From NCBI GenBank assembly GCA_024449915.1, contig JAMZAV010001860.1, positions 1 to 64,000 on the forward strand: DNA of 64,000 bases. The letters are read 5' to 3'. Positions 12,541 through 24,102 of the stretch are shown here, piece by piece. Both the position numbers and the translations under genes were made by a program. The notes under the pieces were generated by a model. It had not been told where the DNA came from. It did no database searches and saw only the letters and a program-made list of their open reading frames with translations. Origin of the DNA: Sweltsa coloradensis (Eukaryota; Arthropoda; Insecta; Plecoptera; Chloroperlidae). How positions within the stretch are numbered: the stretch's first letter is position 1; each line of letters begins with the position of its first letter.

Positions 12541-13309
12541 GTGGGATGCTGAACACGCCGGCCTAGCCTAGGCCTAGCCTAGTACATCAATACAGGTTTG
12601 TTACTGTACTAGTAAGTACTACTATCATATTTTCTTTGTTACTAAATTTACCTGAGCTAGGGCTATTATGTAGCCTGATTTATTCTACCCAATTTTAAAC
12701 ATTAGTACAACTTAGTTGCTTGACTAACATTTACATACCACATGGCTGTAGGCCCATGTTGCATTGTTCTGTGGTTTGGTTCACAGACTGTGTAGGCTAG
12801 CTGTATAGGCTTATGGCCCTAGGTCCACTACCAGGGAATTGGTTAGATTACCTGTTTACAATAATTATTATTTCCCTAGCTTAGCTAATTGTTAGCTGAT
12901 ACCCCATTTACAGTTATTAGTTTGTACATTGTAATTACCAATTGGCATAATTTGGCACTAGGCCTAGCCTAGGCCTAGGCCTACTTAGCTAACATTAATT
13001 CTCAACATTCATCTAGGCCCTACCTATAAGTGTTCCAGGCTAGATGTTCTTGTGTCTTAAGAATACTTTTTATAGTGATTAGTCATTTCTGAAAGATATA
13101 TTTTTTACAATAAATCAATTCAAGTCAGTGGTACAATTTGTTCAGTTGTCGAATTACACATTAAATTTTTATTTTGTGCATTTTTAGCCTAGGTCTATGG
13201 TTTGGTCTGTCAGCAATCAGCAACTTATTTTACCAAAGCAAATTTATTTTTTTATAGCAGACTTGACAATTATTCAACTTAATATTTTGTTACTAGGCCT
13301 AGTTTTCCC

Positions 13310-13520
13310 TAGCAAAAAAATCATTTGAAGATCAATTAAAAAAATCAATTGACCTCCAATTGGCCGACAACTAACTTTTGGAACACCAATTGACCAAATG
13401 ATATCAATTGGTCAATTGGCAAGTATACCAATTGGCAAGTATAGGCCTACCACCAATTGACATCATTTGAAACATTCCAAAATGGCAAAACAAAACATGG
13501 TCTATTGGTAGTCATAGTCA
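13310..13520 (+). repeat. CAATTG-rich arm, left
   Basis: Starts CTAGCAAAAAAATCATTTG and carries about ten CAATTG-type words. The same 19-mer occurs in inverted orientation at about 31,290-31,310, also followed inwards by CAATTG words. TTACTAG lies just outside both ends. Could be terminal repeats of one large element or two ends of separate related elements. Confidence 0.5.
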
Positions 13521-13603
13521 ATCAATTTTATACTGGGCAATAGCTCCCTTATAAGCCTATTTGTCCATGTGTTTGTCATAGGCCTATCTCATACTCACCT
13601 TGG

Positions 13604-13643
13604 AGGGGGGGGGGGGGGGGGGGGGGGTGGGGGGGGGGGGGTA
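13604..13643. repeat. Poly-G tract
   Basis: About 36 G in 38 bases, interrupted by a single T. Such tracts can form G-quadruplexes and are also typical places for consensus errors. Confidence 0.85.
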
Positions 13644-14863
13644 GCACCTATAATATTGATGTACATAGGGACATGTCTACATGTTACCAATGAAGACGGG
13701 ACGTGTTGTCGATGCAAGTCGTATCCTGCAGCGTGCTGTAATCGAGCATGATGCACATCAAAACCTCTAAATCTCTCTCCAGATATTTTTGGAAATTTTG
13801 ACGGTGGTATTTTGTAAAGGATTTTTCAGATTCATTTAAAATGTATTGACTGTGTCAAATCTAAAATTTTGCATTATTTTAGCTCCAAACACAATCAACA
13901 AAATAAACTGTTCAAATTTTCATTTGTTACAGATGTCAGCATTAGGCCTAACTTTAAAAAAATATTATTGGTTAGTTTCCAAGAGCATTTTGAAAATGCT
14001 TATCTGCAAAAAGAACCAAAAACATAAAGATTTCGATTTGTCCTGCAAAATTTACAATAGTTATTTTCGTTTTCGTTCCAAACAAACATAGGTAGGCCTA
14101 GGCCTAATGTAAAATAGGTATGTGTAGGCTTACAGTTTAGAAAAAAATGTTGGGACATTTTAAAAATTTTGTTGTTGGCCTAAATTAGATATTTAAAGGT
14201 AGGGCCTATAGTCATATAATATTTATTTCAAGTATACCTTAGCCAAATCATATAAAAAAAAATTGTTAATCCTAAATTTCCCAGAATTATTTGAATACAA
14301 TCAAGTTTTGGTTAAATTGTCCAATTTCTAAAATATGAGAGTAGCAAAAAGGTGCTGGAAAGTGAAAAGCAAATATTTCTGGGAAATTGAGTCAGGTACC
14401 TAGGCCTACTGACTACTGAGTAGACCTACATTTATTTTACTAGGCCTACCTATAGTTAATAGTTGGGCTCCAATGCTCCATCTTACCAACCGTGATCCTA
14501 AAAGAGTAGGCCTATGTGGAGTGCAACAAAGAAATCTCTGAACTTTGCAAGGTAACCAGGCACACCCTGAAGCCACAAGCATAGACCTACATAGCAGCAT
14601 AAAAAATTGTGAATAATCAATGTTAGTGCAGTTAGCCTGAAATAAGGCACGGGATAAGGAACCAGTACTTTTAAGTCTATTAAATGATTTAAATTTAAAT
14701 GCCACGGATGGTAATTGATCAATAATCACTGACCTACTATCCCTTCACAACCCAATTCTTATTATTTGTCTAACAATTTCTTAAAATTAGGTAGCCTACC
14801 TAGGCCTAGGGCTACTAACGGTGTCAAGAGCAATTTCATCCATAGTCAAATTAATATAATTTG

Positions 14864-15086
14864 TGTTATGTATGTATGTGGGTGTAGGTAAGGCTCGTAA
14901 TAATGCATAGCCATGATTATCTGGTAAGCTTTAAAGCAGCATTTATTATAAAACGTTGTACTAAATCTACTACATGATATTGTGCATGAGATTGTCAGAA
15001 GGAAGCGACGCCATACTCTTTTATACACCGCCTTGTAAATGTGGCGAGGCAAGTAAGCGGGAGGTTTGAACTTTGAATACACCACA
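14864..15086 (-). mobile_element. E LTR 1 (3' LTR of E1)
   Basis: 223 bp, starts TGTTATGTATGTATGTGGG and ends AATACACCACA. As far as I can read it is identical to the copies at 19,490-19,712 and 24,103-24,325. It is followed on the right by ATTCTCCCCCTCAAC, which on the minus strand is a purine tract. The 5 bp before it, ATTTG (14,859-14,863), match the 5 bp after the third LTR, giving the target site duplication of the whole tandem unit. Confidence 0.95.
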
Positions 15087-15360
15087 ATTCTCCCCCTCAA
15101 CAGTATACCTACAATGCATAAAAGTAGATTGCAAAGTCATACGTGAGCTTAGGTACCAATAATGAAATGAAAATAATGAAATGATTTGGTACTTGTAGCA
15201 CAATATTCCAAAACAGTAACTAACTAAGATTGTAATACAGGAATCAGTTTTTTTAGGAACATACTATGCAACCTTGTAAAACTGGAATGAAATTAACCTA
15301 AAACTTAAAGATTTAATAATTGAATCACAAAAGCATCATGATCCAAAACTAACATGATAA

Positions 15361-16576
15361 TCCTTCAAATAGGATGGTGGCTTTGTAGCCCTTGAAGAGT
15401 GACGACTAGTTGAGTTTGAGTTACTCAGTCCAATTGGGATTTTGAAGGTGTCAACTCAACAGGAGACTGAACCCTAAACGTAGATAGTTTCCTGGGAATC
15501 TGTACAACGTTTCTTGTACAGAATTATCATTTTGTATAACAGCACTGGAGTTGCCAGCATCTGGTGGCATCACAGCACTATTCGGACTTGGGAAGCTTCG
15601 AGAAGAGTCGCCCTTGCTACCACTGGTACCACCGAACTTCTGCGTAGAACTTGGTCTAGATGTACGCGTCGTACTGCTCCACTGGCATCTTCGACGGTGA
15701 AGTTCCTGGCCCGTGTACTTCCGATATTTTCCCAGGCAGCCCACTTTGGTCCAGGACCATAGTTGCGGTACATCACTGAGTCCTCTTCTGCAAATTGTCG
15801 GCTAGGAAGTCTGATTGTTGAGCTTGAACAGCCACACTCTCCCTCTCCACAGAAGTCTTGTTGTTGGGATGTAATTTATCGAGCATTGTGTGGATTTTTC
15901 GGCCCATTACCATTTCTGCCGGAGTCACCCCGGTACTGGTACTGGGTGTAGTCCTCAGAGCTAACAAAATGTTTCCCAACTCCAAACGCCACTTATCCGC
16001 CGTGAACTTTCGTAAGTGTTGTTTAACCGTCTGAACATAACGTTCTGCCAAACCGTTAGATGCAGGCGAGTAAGGTGCTGAGGTTATGTGTTTAATTTGG
16101 TTTTTGTAAAGAAAGTCTTGAAACTCCTCTCCTTTGAATGCTGCCGCATTATCTGAAACGATCTCATCGGGAATCCCGTAGTCCGTGAACATGTCTCGGA
16201 GAACGTCAATCGCTGTCTTTGCCGTAAGTGACCCCCGGGTGTTCTTCACAACTGGCCACTTAGAGTAAGCGTCCACAGCTATGAAGAATGTATGTCCTTC
16301 CGTAGGCCCTGCAAAGTCAATGTGTATACGCGACATCGGTCGACTGGGGACACTCCATGGAATCACGTTCGATGTTGTGGGTGCACGCTTGTTTGCAGCA
16401 CAAGATGTACACTGGCCAATCATTTCTTCGATTGCTCGGTCCATGTTTGGCCACCAAACATAACTCCTGGCCTTTGCCTTTGTCGCAACGATTCCCTGAT
16501 GGACTGCATGTAACATTTTCAGAACATCGACTCGTAGACTCTCGGAATCACTACTCTGTTGGCATAGAGAAGACAC
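15361..16576 (-). CDS. E1 integrase (core intact, C-terminal tail frameshifted)
   Basis: Integrase of a Ty3/Gypsy element, inserting the cDNA into the host genome. The 267-codon frame 15,773-16,576 shows the zinc-binding part (HAVHQGIVATKAKARSYVWW and CTSCAANK), the first catalytic Asp in IDFAGPTEGHTFF, the second in SDNAAAFKGEEF and the Glu in NGLAERYVQTVK. A MVMGRKIHTMLDKLHP segment follows. The proline/serine-rich tail (to about 15,361) is in other frames. E2 has the same tail in one frame but a broken core, so the breaks are private to each copy. Sequence style is that of the Mag/SURL-type 'K02A2.6-like' group. It is the 3'-most pol domain; only a short 3' UTR separates it from the LTR. 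Confidence 0.9.
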
Positions 16577-17492
16577 CCACCTTCCACCGATAACCCCGTT
16601 GTATTCCGAAGGTAGGGTTGAAACTCAACCGGTAACTTCGATGGTTCCCAGCCATGTAGCACACCAGCTAAAACTTTAGAAAGAATGATGTCCTTCTTCG
16701 GTCTCCAGACGTATGGTGTCAGCCGAGATTGGAAGTTCTGCAGGCTGTCCTTGTCCACACATCCGCTGGTTCCGGGTACTCTGGTGTATCCGGTCCTGGG
16801 ATCGGTAATCGGCTGCACAAGTCTGCATTTGAATTCTCTTTACCTGGACGGTACTTGATATCATACAGATAACATCCTAAAGTCAATTTCCAACGCATCA
16901 TACGTGGGGATAATACATCAGGTAACACTCGCCCTGGCCGAAGCAGACCTACTAATGGTTTATGGTCAGTATATATGACAAATTTTCGACCATAAATAAA
17001 ACGGTGGAATTTCTTTAACCCGAACATGATTGATAAAAATTCCTTATCTAGCTGAGAATAATTTTTCTCTGCCGTTTGTAGCGTACGAGACTTGAAGGCG
17101 ATTGGAGGTTCGGAACCATCTGGCTCGGAATGTGACAGTACCGCTCCAACCCCGTACGGCGATGCATCACAAGACATTACTAATGGTTTAGTCAAACTGT
17201 AATGAACCAGTACCTGATCAGATGTGACTTGCTGTTTGGCATCGTTGAAACACTGCTCATGCTTCTGGCTCCAGGTCCATTGCTGCCCCTTGCGTGTAAG
17301 CTCGTAGAGTGGCGTAAGTTTGGTAGCCATATTCGGAATGTAGCGCTCGTAGAATGTAAGAAATCCCAGGAATGACTCCAACTGCTGCAGATTTGTAGGT
17401 GCGGGTGCTGATCGAATAGCCTGTACTTTATCCTCCGTAGGGTGGATTCCTTTGCTATCAATCAAAAACCCTAGAAACTCTACTGATGGCAA
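16519..17492 (-). CDS. E1 RT end and RNase H
   Basis: Continuation of the RT after a frame change near 17,495. The 257-codon frame 16,719-17,492 contains VEFLGFLIDSKGIHP, the RT/RNase H connection AIRSAPAPTNLQQLESFLGF, and the RNase H-like domain with MSCDASPYGVGAVL, SRTLQTAEKNYSQLDKE and YTDHKPLVGLL, followed by CYLYDIKYRPGKENSNADLC. RNase H removes the RNA strand during reverse transcription. The join to the integrase zinc region (16,519-16,818) needs a further frame change near 16,730. Confidence 0.9.
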
Positions 17493-17505
17493 AATAAATT
17501 CGCAT

Positions 17506-18735
17506 TTAGACAGTTTGAGACGTAACTAGCAGTATCAAATCTTTCCAACACAGCTCTCGTCTCGCCCAGCATTCCTCCTTTGTCTTTCCTGAAACGAGTA
17601 AGTCATCAAGGAAAATTACTACACCTTCTAGTCCTTTAAGAAGATTTTCCATCAGTCTCTGGAAGTATGCTGGTGCGGACGCCAGCCCAAATGGAAGACG
17701 CAGCATTCGTAGTAGGCCTTGCTGTGTATTCAGTGCAAGTACCCGTGATGACTCGTCATCCACTCGTACTTGGGTGTAAGCCCTATCGAGGTCCAACCGT
17801 GTGAAAAAGCATCCTCCAGAGAGTGCTGTAAACACTTCTGTATTTGTAGGTAGAGGATAAATATCAACCTTCAACACAAGGTTGACTGTCCCCGAATAAT
17901 CACCACAAAATTCGCACAGTGTTGTCGCGCTTGGCAACAAAACAGCAGGTGTACCCCATTCCCCTTGTGCTATAGTCTCGACTACCCCGTCACGTTGCAT
18001 TTGTTCTAGGGCCTGGTCAGACTTCTCTTTCAATGCGTAGGGTGGGCTCCGATGTTTGCGAAAGACAGGTGTAGCATTTGGATCTAGTTCCACGTGAACC
18101 GGTTCCCCTTTGTAACAACCTAAACCGCCTGCAAAAACGTTTTCTAGGCCATGCAATTCTTTAGGAAGATTGCCATCACTTACACCTAACTGGATCACGC
18201 TGGTCACAGCCAGCCCCAAGTGGTGAAACCAGTCTCTGCCGAGTAGGCTAGGCCCATCTGTCTGCATCACGTATAGTGGTAACTGGCATAATTTTTTCCC
18301 ATACTGTACGGTTACCGTTGCCACTCCCAGTACTGCTAACTCCTGTTGTGACCAGGTTCGCAGTTTGAACTTTGATGGCGCTAGTGGCGGAGGATCGGTA
18401 GGCCATAGACGTCTAAACGCGTCTATGCCAATGATTGAATGTTTTGATCCTGTGTCCACTTCCATTGTTAAGTCTACTCCATTCAACTCAACAGCCACCT
18501 TGAAAGAGCCCTCATGTCTATCTTTCTCCACCTTGAGACAGAACAGATATGAGTCTTCCACCTCTGATGTAAGCAGATTGGTACCCGAGGTCTTAGGCCC
18601 TAACTTGGTATTGTTCCCAGACTTGGACATGCATACCTTAGAAATATGGCCTGTCTTCTGACATTTGTGACATGTCAGGTTCTTAGCACTGCATGCATCG
18701 GCCTTGTGGTTTGCATTGCCACAGCGATAGCACAT
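17506..18735 (-). CDS. E1 nucleocapsid, protease and reverse transcriptase
   Basis: A 409-codon frame. Residues 2-35 hold two CCHC knuckles (CYRCGNANHKADAC and CHKCQKTGHISKVC) that bind genomic RNA. Residues 95-98 are DTGS, the retropepsin active site, with LLGRDWF near 164-170. The RT follows, with RLDLDRAYTQVRVDDESS and the polymerase motif FLDDLLVSGK near residue 375. A small change near 17,560 takes the last 20 residues out of frame, after which the RT continues in the next entry. The displayed start is arbitrary: gag and pol overlap, so this stretch is made as part of Gag-Pol. Confidence 0.9.
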   Translation of the reverse strand: MCYRCGNANHKADACSAKNLTCHKCQKTGHISKVCMSKSGNNTKLGPKTSGTNLLTSEVEDSYLFCLKVEKDRHEGSFKVAVELNGVDLTMEVDTGSKHSIIGIDAFRRLWPTDPPPLAPSKFKLRTWSQQELAVLGVATVTVQYGKKLCQLPLYVMQTDGPSLLGRDWFHHLGLAVTSVIQLGVSDGNLPKELHGLENVFAGGLGCYKGEPVHVELDPNATPVFRKHRSPPYALKEKSDQALEQMQRDGVVETIAQGEWGTPAVLLPSATTLCEFCGDYSGTVNLVLKVDIYPLPTNTEVFTALSGGCFFTRLDLDRAYTQVRVDDESSRVLALNTQQGLLRMLRLPFGLASAPAYFQRLMENLLKGLEGVVIFLDDLLVSGKTKEECWARRELCWKDLILLVTSQTV

Positions 18736-19435
18736 GCCTTTGCAGAATTTGCCTCTGTAGTAGGCCTAGGCCTAGAATCAAAATTATTCTTAGGCTTACC
18801 TCTGCCTGCCTTGTACGATGTACCTTGGGTAGCCACGACCTTGTGTACTTGGCCGCCTGCCCCTGCATTTCCGCGTAAGACTTGGACATCTCGCTGCGAC
18901 GTCTCCGCTGCCGTAGCAATCTCAACTGCTCTCTGGAAGGTAATGGCATCTCCCTCCGCCAGCAGCTTGGTTTGCAAAATCTTGTCCCGAACTCCTGCAA
19001 TGAGTTGGTCTAGCAGATTCTCATCTAGGTCTGTGAACTCGCATGCTTACTGAGACTTCTGAGCTCCTGTAGGTACTCGAGTATAGTTTCGTTCTCTAGC
19101 TGTAGACGCTTGCGAAATCTAAACCTTTGTGTACGTTTGCTAGGCTTAGGGCTGTACCTACTTGTAAGCAGGTCCTTTGCCTCTGTGAACGACAGATCAG
19201 TGAATGTCCTTGGTGTAGCCAAGTTGCGTAGCACCACAAATGTTTCGCTTCCAAGCACAGAGAAAAACACATTCTTCTTCTTAGCTTCAGCCACATCGAA
19301 GGCGTCGAATGCAATTTCGATCCTTTCGACGTAAACGTCCCATGGCTCTTCCCCGGGCCTAAACGGTCCGATCGAAGCAACTAGCCCACTTGCATTACCA
19401 CGTGGTTGAGAAACGCTCGGACTAGTTTCAGGCAT
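18675..19435 (-). CDS. E1 gag (capsid region), frameshifted
   Basis: Gag of the E1 copy, which forms the virus-like particle in the cytoplasm. The ATG at 19,435 (MPETSPSVSQPRG) is the first after the LTR and primer site. The first 136 codons run to about 19,025 and include PFRPGEEPWDVYVERIEIAF and YLQELRSLSKH, typical of retrotransposon capsids. The frame changes near 19,040 and gag continues at 18,675-18,977 (LLAEGDAITFQRAVEIATAA) before the zinc knuckles. Confidence 0.85.
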
Positions 19436-19472
19436 TGTAAACTGTAATGTAAATCTACCTTACCAAATCCAT

Positions 19473-19489
19473 ATCTTCGTCGCCAGTTT
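19473..19489 (-). promoter_or_regulatory. E1 primer binding site
   Basis: On the minus strand the bases after the upstream LTR are AAACTGGCGACGAAGATATGG without the last few: a TGG start three to four bases from the LTR, as expected for a tRNA primer site. The same sequence lies next to LTR 3 (24,082-24,102). I did not assign the tRNA. Confidence 0.6.
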
Positions 19490-19712
19490 TGTTATGTATG
19501 TATGTGGGTGTAGGTAAGGCTCGTAATAATGCATAGCCATGATTATCTGGTAAGCTTTAAAGCAGCATTTATTATAAAACGTTGTACTAAATCTACTACA
19601 TGATATTGTGCATGAGATTGTCAGAAGGAAGCGACGCCATACTCTTTTATACACCGCCTTGTAAATGTGGCGAGGCAAGTAAGCGGGAGGTTTGAACTTT
19701 GAATACACCACA
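19490..19712 (-). mobile_element. E LTR 2, shared by E1 and E2
   Basis: 223 bp, same sequence as LTRs 1 and 3. It is the 5' LTR of E1 (gag and primer site on its left) and also the 3' LTR of E2 (purine tract and integrase tail on its right). There is no sequence duplication around it, so the two copies did not insert separately. Confidence 0.95.
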
Positions 19713-19974
19713 ATTCTCCCCCTCAACAGTATACCTACAATGCATAAAAGTAGATTGCAAAGTCATACGTGAGCTTAGGTACCAATAATGAAATGAAATA
19801 ATGAAATGATTTGGTACTTGTAGCACAATATTCCAAAACAGTAACTAACTAAGATTGTAATACAGGAATCAGTTTTTTAGGAACATACTATGCAACCTTG
19901 TAAAACTGGAATGAAATTAACCTAAAACTTAAAGATTTAATAATTGAATCAACAAAAGCATCATGATCCAAAAA

Positions 19975-21446
19975 CTAACAATGATAATCCTTCAAATAGG
20001 ATGGTGGCTTTGTAGCCCTTGAAGAGTGACGACTAGTTGAGTTTGAGTTACTCAGTCCAATTAGGGATTTTGAAGGTGTCAACTCAACAGGAGACTGAAC
20101 CCTAAACGTAGATAGTTCCTGGGAATCTGTACAACGTTCTTGTACAGAATTATCATTTTGTATAACAGCACTGGAGTTGCCAGCATCTGGTGGCATCACA
20201 GCACTATTCGGGACTTGGGAAGCTTCGAGAAGAGTCGCCCTTGCTACCACTGGTACCACCGAACTTCTGCGTAGAACTTGGTCTAGATGTACGCGTCGTA
20301 CTGCTCCACTGGCATCTTCGACGGTGAAGTTCCTGGGCCCGTGTACTTCCAAAATATTTTCCAGCAGCCACTTTGGTCCAGGACCATAGTTGCGGTACAT
20401 CACTGAGTCCTCTTCTGCAAATTGTCGGCTAGGAAAGTCTGATTGTTGAGCTTGAACAGCCACACTCTCCCTCTCCACAGAAGTCTTGTTGTTGGGATGT
20501 AATTTATCGAGCATTGTGTGGATTTTTCGGCCATTAGCATTTCTGCCGGAGTCACCCCGGTACTGGTACTGGGTGTAGTCCTCAGAGCTAACAAATGTTT
20601 CCCAACTCCAAACGCCACTTATCCGCCGTGAACTTTCGTAAGTGTTGTTTAACCGTCTGAACATAACGTTCTGCCAAACCGTTAGATGCAGGCGAGTAAG
20701 GTGCTGAGGTTATGTGTTTAATTTGGTTTTTGTAAAGAAAGTCTTGAAACTCCTCTCCTTTGAATGCTGCCGCATTATCTGAAACGATCTCATCGGGAAT
20801 CCGTAGTCCGTGAACATGTCTCGGAGAACGTCAATCGCTGTCTTTGCCGTAAGTGACCCCGGGTGTTCTTCACAACTGGCCACTTAGAGTAAGCGTCCAC
20901 AGCTATGAAGAATGTATGTCCTTCCGTAGGCCCTGCAAAGTCAATGTGTATACGCGACATCGGTCGACTGGGGACACTCCATGGAATCACGTTCGATGTT
21001 GTGGGTGCACGCTTGTTTGCAGCACAAGATGTACACTGGCCAATCATTTCTTCGATTGCTCGGTCCATGTTTGGCCACCAAACATAACTCCTGGCCTTTG
21101 CCTTTGTCGCAACGATTCCCTGATGGACTGCATGTAACATTTTCAGAACATCGACTCGTAGACTCTCGGGAATCACTACTCTGTTGGCATAGAGAAGACA
21201 CCCACCTTCCACCGATAACCCCGTTGTATTCCGAAGGTAGGGTTGAAACTCAACCGGTAACTTCGATGGTTCCCAGCCATGTAGCACACCAGCTAAAACT
21301 TTAGAAAGAATGATGTCCTTCTTCGTCTCCAGACGTATGGTGTCAGCCGAGATTGGAAGTTCTGCAGGCTGTCCTTGTAGTACCACACATCCGCTGGTTC
21401 CGGGTACTCTGGTGTATCCGGTCCTGGGATCGGTAATCGGCTGCAC
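19975..21446 (-). pseudogene. E2 integrase (two frames)
   Basis: Second copy of the E integrase. Frame 20,790-21,446 holds the zinc-binding region and the first catalytic Asp (IDFAGPTEGHTFF) and then runs out of frame near 20,860. Frame 19,975-20,664 holds the C-terminal region (GRKIHTMLDKLHPNN, VEDASGAVRRVHLDQ) and a basic, serine-rich end. The middle, with the second Asp and the Glu, is present in the DNA but in a third frame. Compared with E1 the changes are single-base gains or losses. Confidence 0.9.
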
Positions 21447-22746
21447 AAGTCTGCATTTGAATTCTCTTTACCTGGACGGTACTTGATATCATACAGATAA
21501 CATCCTAAAGTCAATTTCCAACGCATCATACGTGGGGATAATACATCAGGTAACACTCGCCCTGGCCGAAGCAGACCTACTAATGGTTTATGGTCAGTAT
21601 ATATGACAAATTTTCGACCATAAATAAAACGGTGGAATTTCTTTAACCCGAACATGATTGATAAAAATTCCTTATCTAGCTGAGAATAATTTTTCTCTGC
21701 CGTTTGTAGCGTACGAGACTTGAAGGCGATTGGAGGTTCGGAACATCTGGCTCGGAATGTGACAGTACCGCTCCAACCCCGTACGGCGATGCATCACAAG
21801 ACATTACTAATGGTTTAGTCAAACTGTAATGAACCAGTACCTGATCAGATGTGACTTGCTGTTTGGCATCGTTGAAACACTGCTCATGCTTCTGGCTCCA
21901 GGTCCATTGCTGCCCCTTGCGTGTAAGCTCGTAGAGTGGCGTAAGTTTGGTAGCCATATTCGGAATGTAGCGCTCGTAGAATGTAAGAAATCCCAGGAAT
22001 GACTCCAACTGCTGCAGATTTGTAGGTGCGGGTGCTGATCGAATAGCCTGTACTTTATCCTCCGTAGGGTGGATTCCTTTGCTATCAATCAAAAACCCTA
22101 GAAACTCTACTGATGGCAAAATAAATTCGCATTTAGACAGTTTGAGACGTAAACTAGCAGTATCAAATCTTTCCAACACAGCTCTCGTTCTCGCCCAGCA
22201 TTCCTCCTTTGTCTTTCCTGAAACGAGTAAGTCATCAAGGAAAATTACTACACCTTCTAGTCCTTTAAGAAGATTTTCCATCAGTCTCTGGAAGTATGCT
22301 GGTGCGGACGCCAGCCCAAATGGAAGACGCAGCATTCGTAGTAGGCCTTGCTGTGTATTCAGTTCAAGTACCCGTGATGACTCGTCATCCACTCGTACTT
22401 GGGTGTAAGCCCTATCGAGGTCCAACCGTGTGAAAAAGCATCCTCCAGAGAGTGCTGTAAACACTTCTGTATTTGTAGGTAGAGGATAAATATCAACCTT
22501 CAACACAGGGTTGACTGTCCCCGAATAATCACCACAAATTCGCACAGTGTTGTCGCGCTTGGCAACAAAAACAGCAGGTGTACCCCATTCCCCTTGTGCT
22601 ATAGTCTCGACTACCCCGTCACGTTGCATTTGTTCTAGGGCCTGGTCAGACTTCTCTTTCAATGCGTAGGGTGGCTCCGATGTTTGCGAAAGACAGGTGT
22701 AGCATTTGGATCTAGTTCCACGTGAACCGGTTCCCCTTTGTAACAA
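21293..22746 (-). CDS. E2 reverse transcriptase and RNase H
   Basis: Frame 21,676-22,746 (356 codons) covers RT from EKSDQALEQMQRDGVVETIA through RLDLDRAYTQVRVDDESS and FLDDLLVSGKTKEECW to MSCDASPYGVGAVLSH. This is the copy in which the RT catalytic region is unbroken. Frame 21,293-21,655 continues RNase H with YTDHKPLVGLLRPGR and YRPGKENSNADLCSRL. One indel near 21,745 separates them. Confidence 0.9.
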
Positions 22747-23347
22747 CCTAAACCGCCTGCAAAAACGTTTTCTAGGCCATGCAATTCTTTAGGAAGATTG
22801 CCATCACTTACACCTAACTGGATCACGCTGGTCACAGCCCAGCCCCAAGTGGTGAAACCAGTCTCTGCCGAGTAGGCTAGGCCCATCTGTCTGCATCACG
22901 TATAGTGGTAACTGGCATAATTTTTTCCCATACTGTACGGTTACCGTTGCCACTCCCAGTACTGCTAACTCCTGTTGTGACCAGGTTCGCAGTTTGAACT
23001 TTGATGGCGCTAGTGGCGGAGGATCGGTAGGCCATAGACGTCTAAACGCGTCTATGCCAATGATTGAATGTTTTGATCCTGTGTCCACTTCCATTGTTAA
23101 GTCTACTCCATTCAACTCAACAGCCACCTTGAAAGAGCATGTACCCGAGACAGAACAGATATGAGTCTTCCACCTCTGATGTAAGCAGATTGGTACCCGA
23201 GGTCTTAGGCCCTAACTTGGTATTGTTCCCAGACTTGGACATGCATACCTTAGAAATATGGCCTGTCTTCTGACATTTGTGACATGTCAGGTTCTTAGCA
23301 CTGCATGCATCGGCCTTGTGGTTTGCATTGCCACAGCGATAGCACAT
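22659..23347 (-). pseudogene. E2 nucleocapsid and protease, with a small deletion
   Basis: Frames 23,117-23,347 (two CCHC knuckles), 22,804-23,127 (VAVELNGVDLTMEVDTGSKH, LLGRDWF) and 22,659-22,886. Compared with E1 about 15-20 bp are missing or replaced near 23,140, between the knuckles and the protease, so this copy differs from E1 by more than base-calling noise at this point. Confidence 0.85.
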
Positions 23348-24048
23348 GCCTTTGGCAGAATTTGCCTCTGTAGTAGGCCTAGGCCTAGAATCAAAATTAT
23401 TCTTAGGCTTACCTCTGCCTGCCTTGTACGATTACCTTGGGTAGCCACGACCTTGTGTACTTGGCCGCCTGCCCCTGCATTTCCGCGTAAGACTTGGACA
23501 TCTCGCTGCGACGTCTCCGCTGCCGTAGCAATCTCAACTGCTCTCTGGAAGGTAATGGCATCTCCCTCCGCCAGCAGCTTGGTTTGCAAAATCTTGTCCC
23601 GAACTCCTGCAATGAGTTGGTCTAGCAGATTCTCATCTAGGTCTGTGAACTCGCAATGCTTACTGAGACTTCTGAGCTCCTGTAGGTACTCGAGTATAGT
23701 TTTCGTTCTCTAGCTGTAGACGCTTGCGAAATCTAAACCTTTGTGTACGTTTGCTAGGCTTAGGGCTGTACCTACTTGTAAGCAGGTCCTTTGCCTCTGT
23801 GAACGACAGATCAGTGAATGTCCTTGTGTAGCCAAGTTGCGTAGCACCACAAATGTTTCGCTTCCAAGCACAGAGAAAAACACATTCTTCTTCTTAGCTT
23901 CAGCCACATCGAAGGCGTCGAATGCAATTTCGATCCTTTCGACGTAAACGTCCCATGGCTCTTCCCCGGGCCTAAACGGTCCGATCGAAGCAACTAGCCC
24001 ACTTGCATTACCACGTGGTTGAGAAACGCTCGGACTAGTTTCAGGCAT
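23287..24048 (-). CDS. E2 gag, frameshifted
   Basis: Same gag as E1, ATG at 24,048. The first frame runs to 23,710 and is interrupted after NLAT (a few bases missing near 23,825 compared with E1); the rest continues at 23,287-23,612. Capsid motifs are as in E1. Confidence 0.85.
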
Positions 24049-24102
24049 TGTAAACTGTAATGTAAATCTACCTTACCAAATCCATATCTTCGTCGCCAGT
24101 TT

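Larger units (their letters stand above)
12541..14863. repeat. AGGCCTAGG-rich non-coding DNA
   Basis: Good-complexity DNA with many copies of AGGCCTA and CCTAGGCCTAGG (for example 12,560-12,580, 12,958-12,982, 14,095-14,106, 14,800-14,812). The same composition resumes right of the E elements at 24,400-26,640, so E inserted into this DNA. Also holds the CAATTG-rich inverted-repeat arm and a long G run, listed separately. No gene recognised. Confidence 0.6.

Noticed and set aside
14846..15100. Conserved 75-residue ORF repeated three times
   Set aside because: It is an antisense frame through the E LTR; its conservation is that of the LTR.
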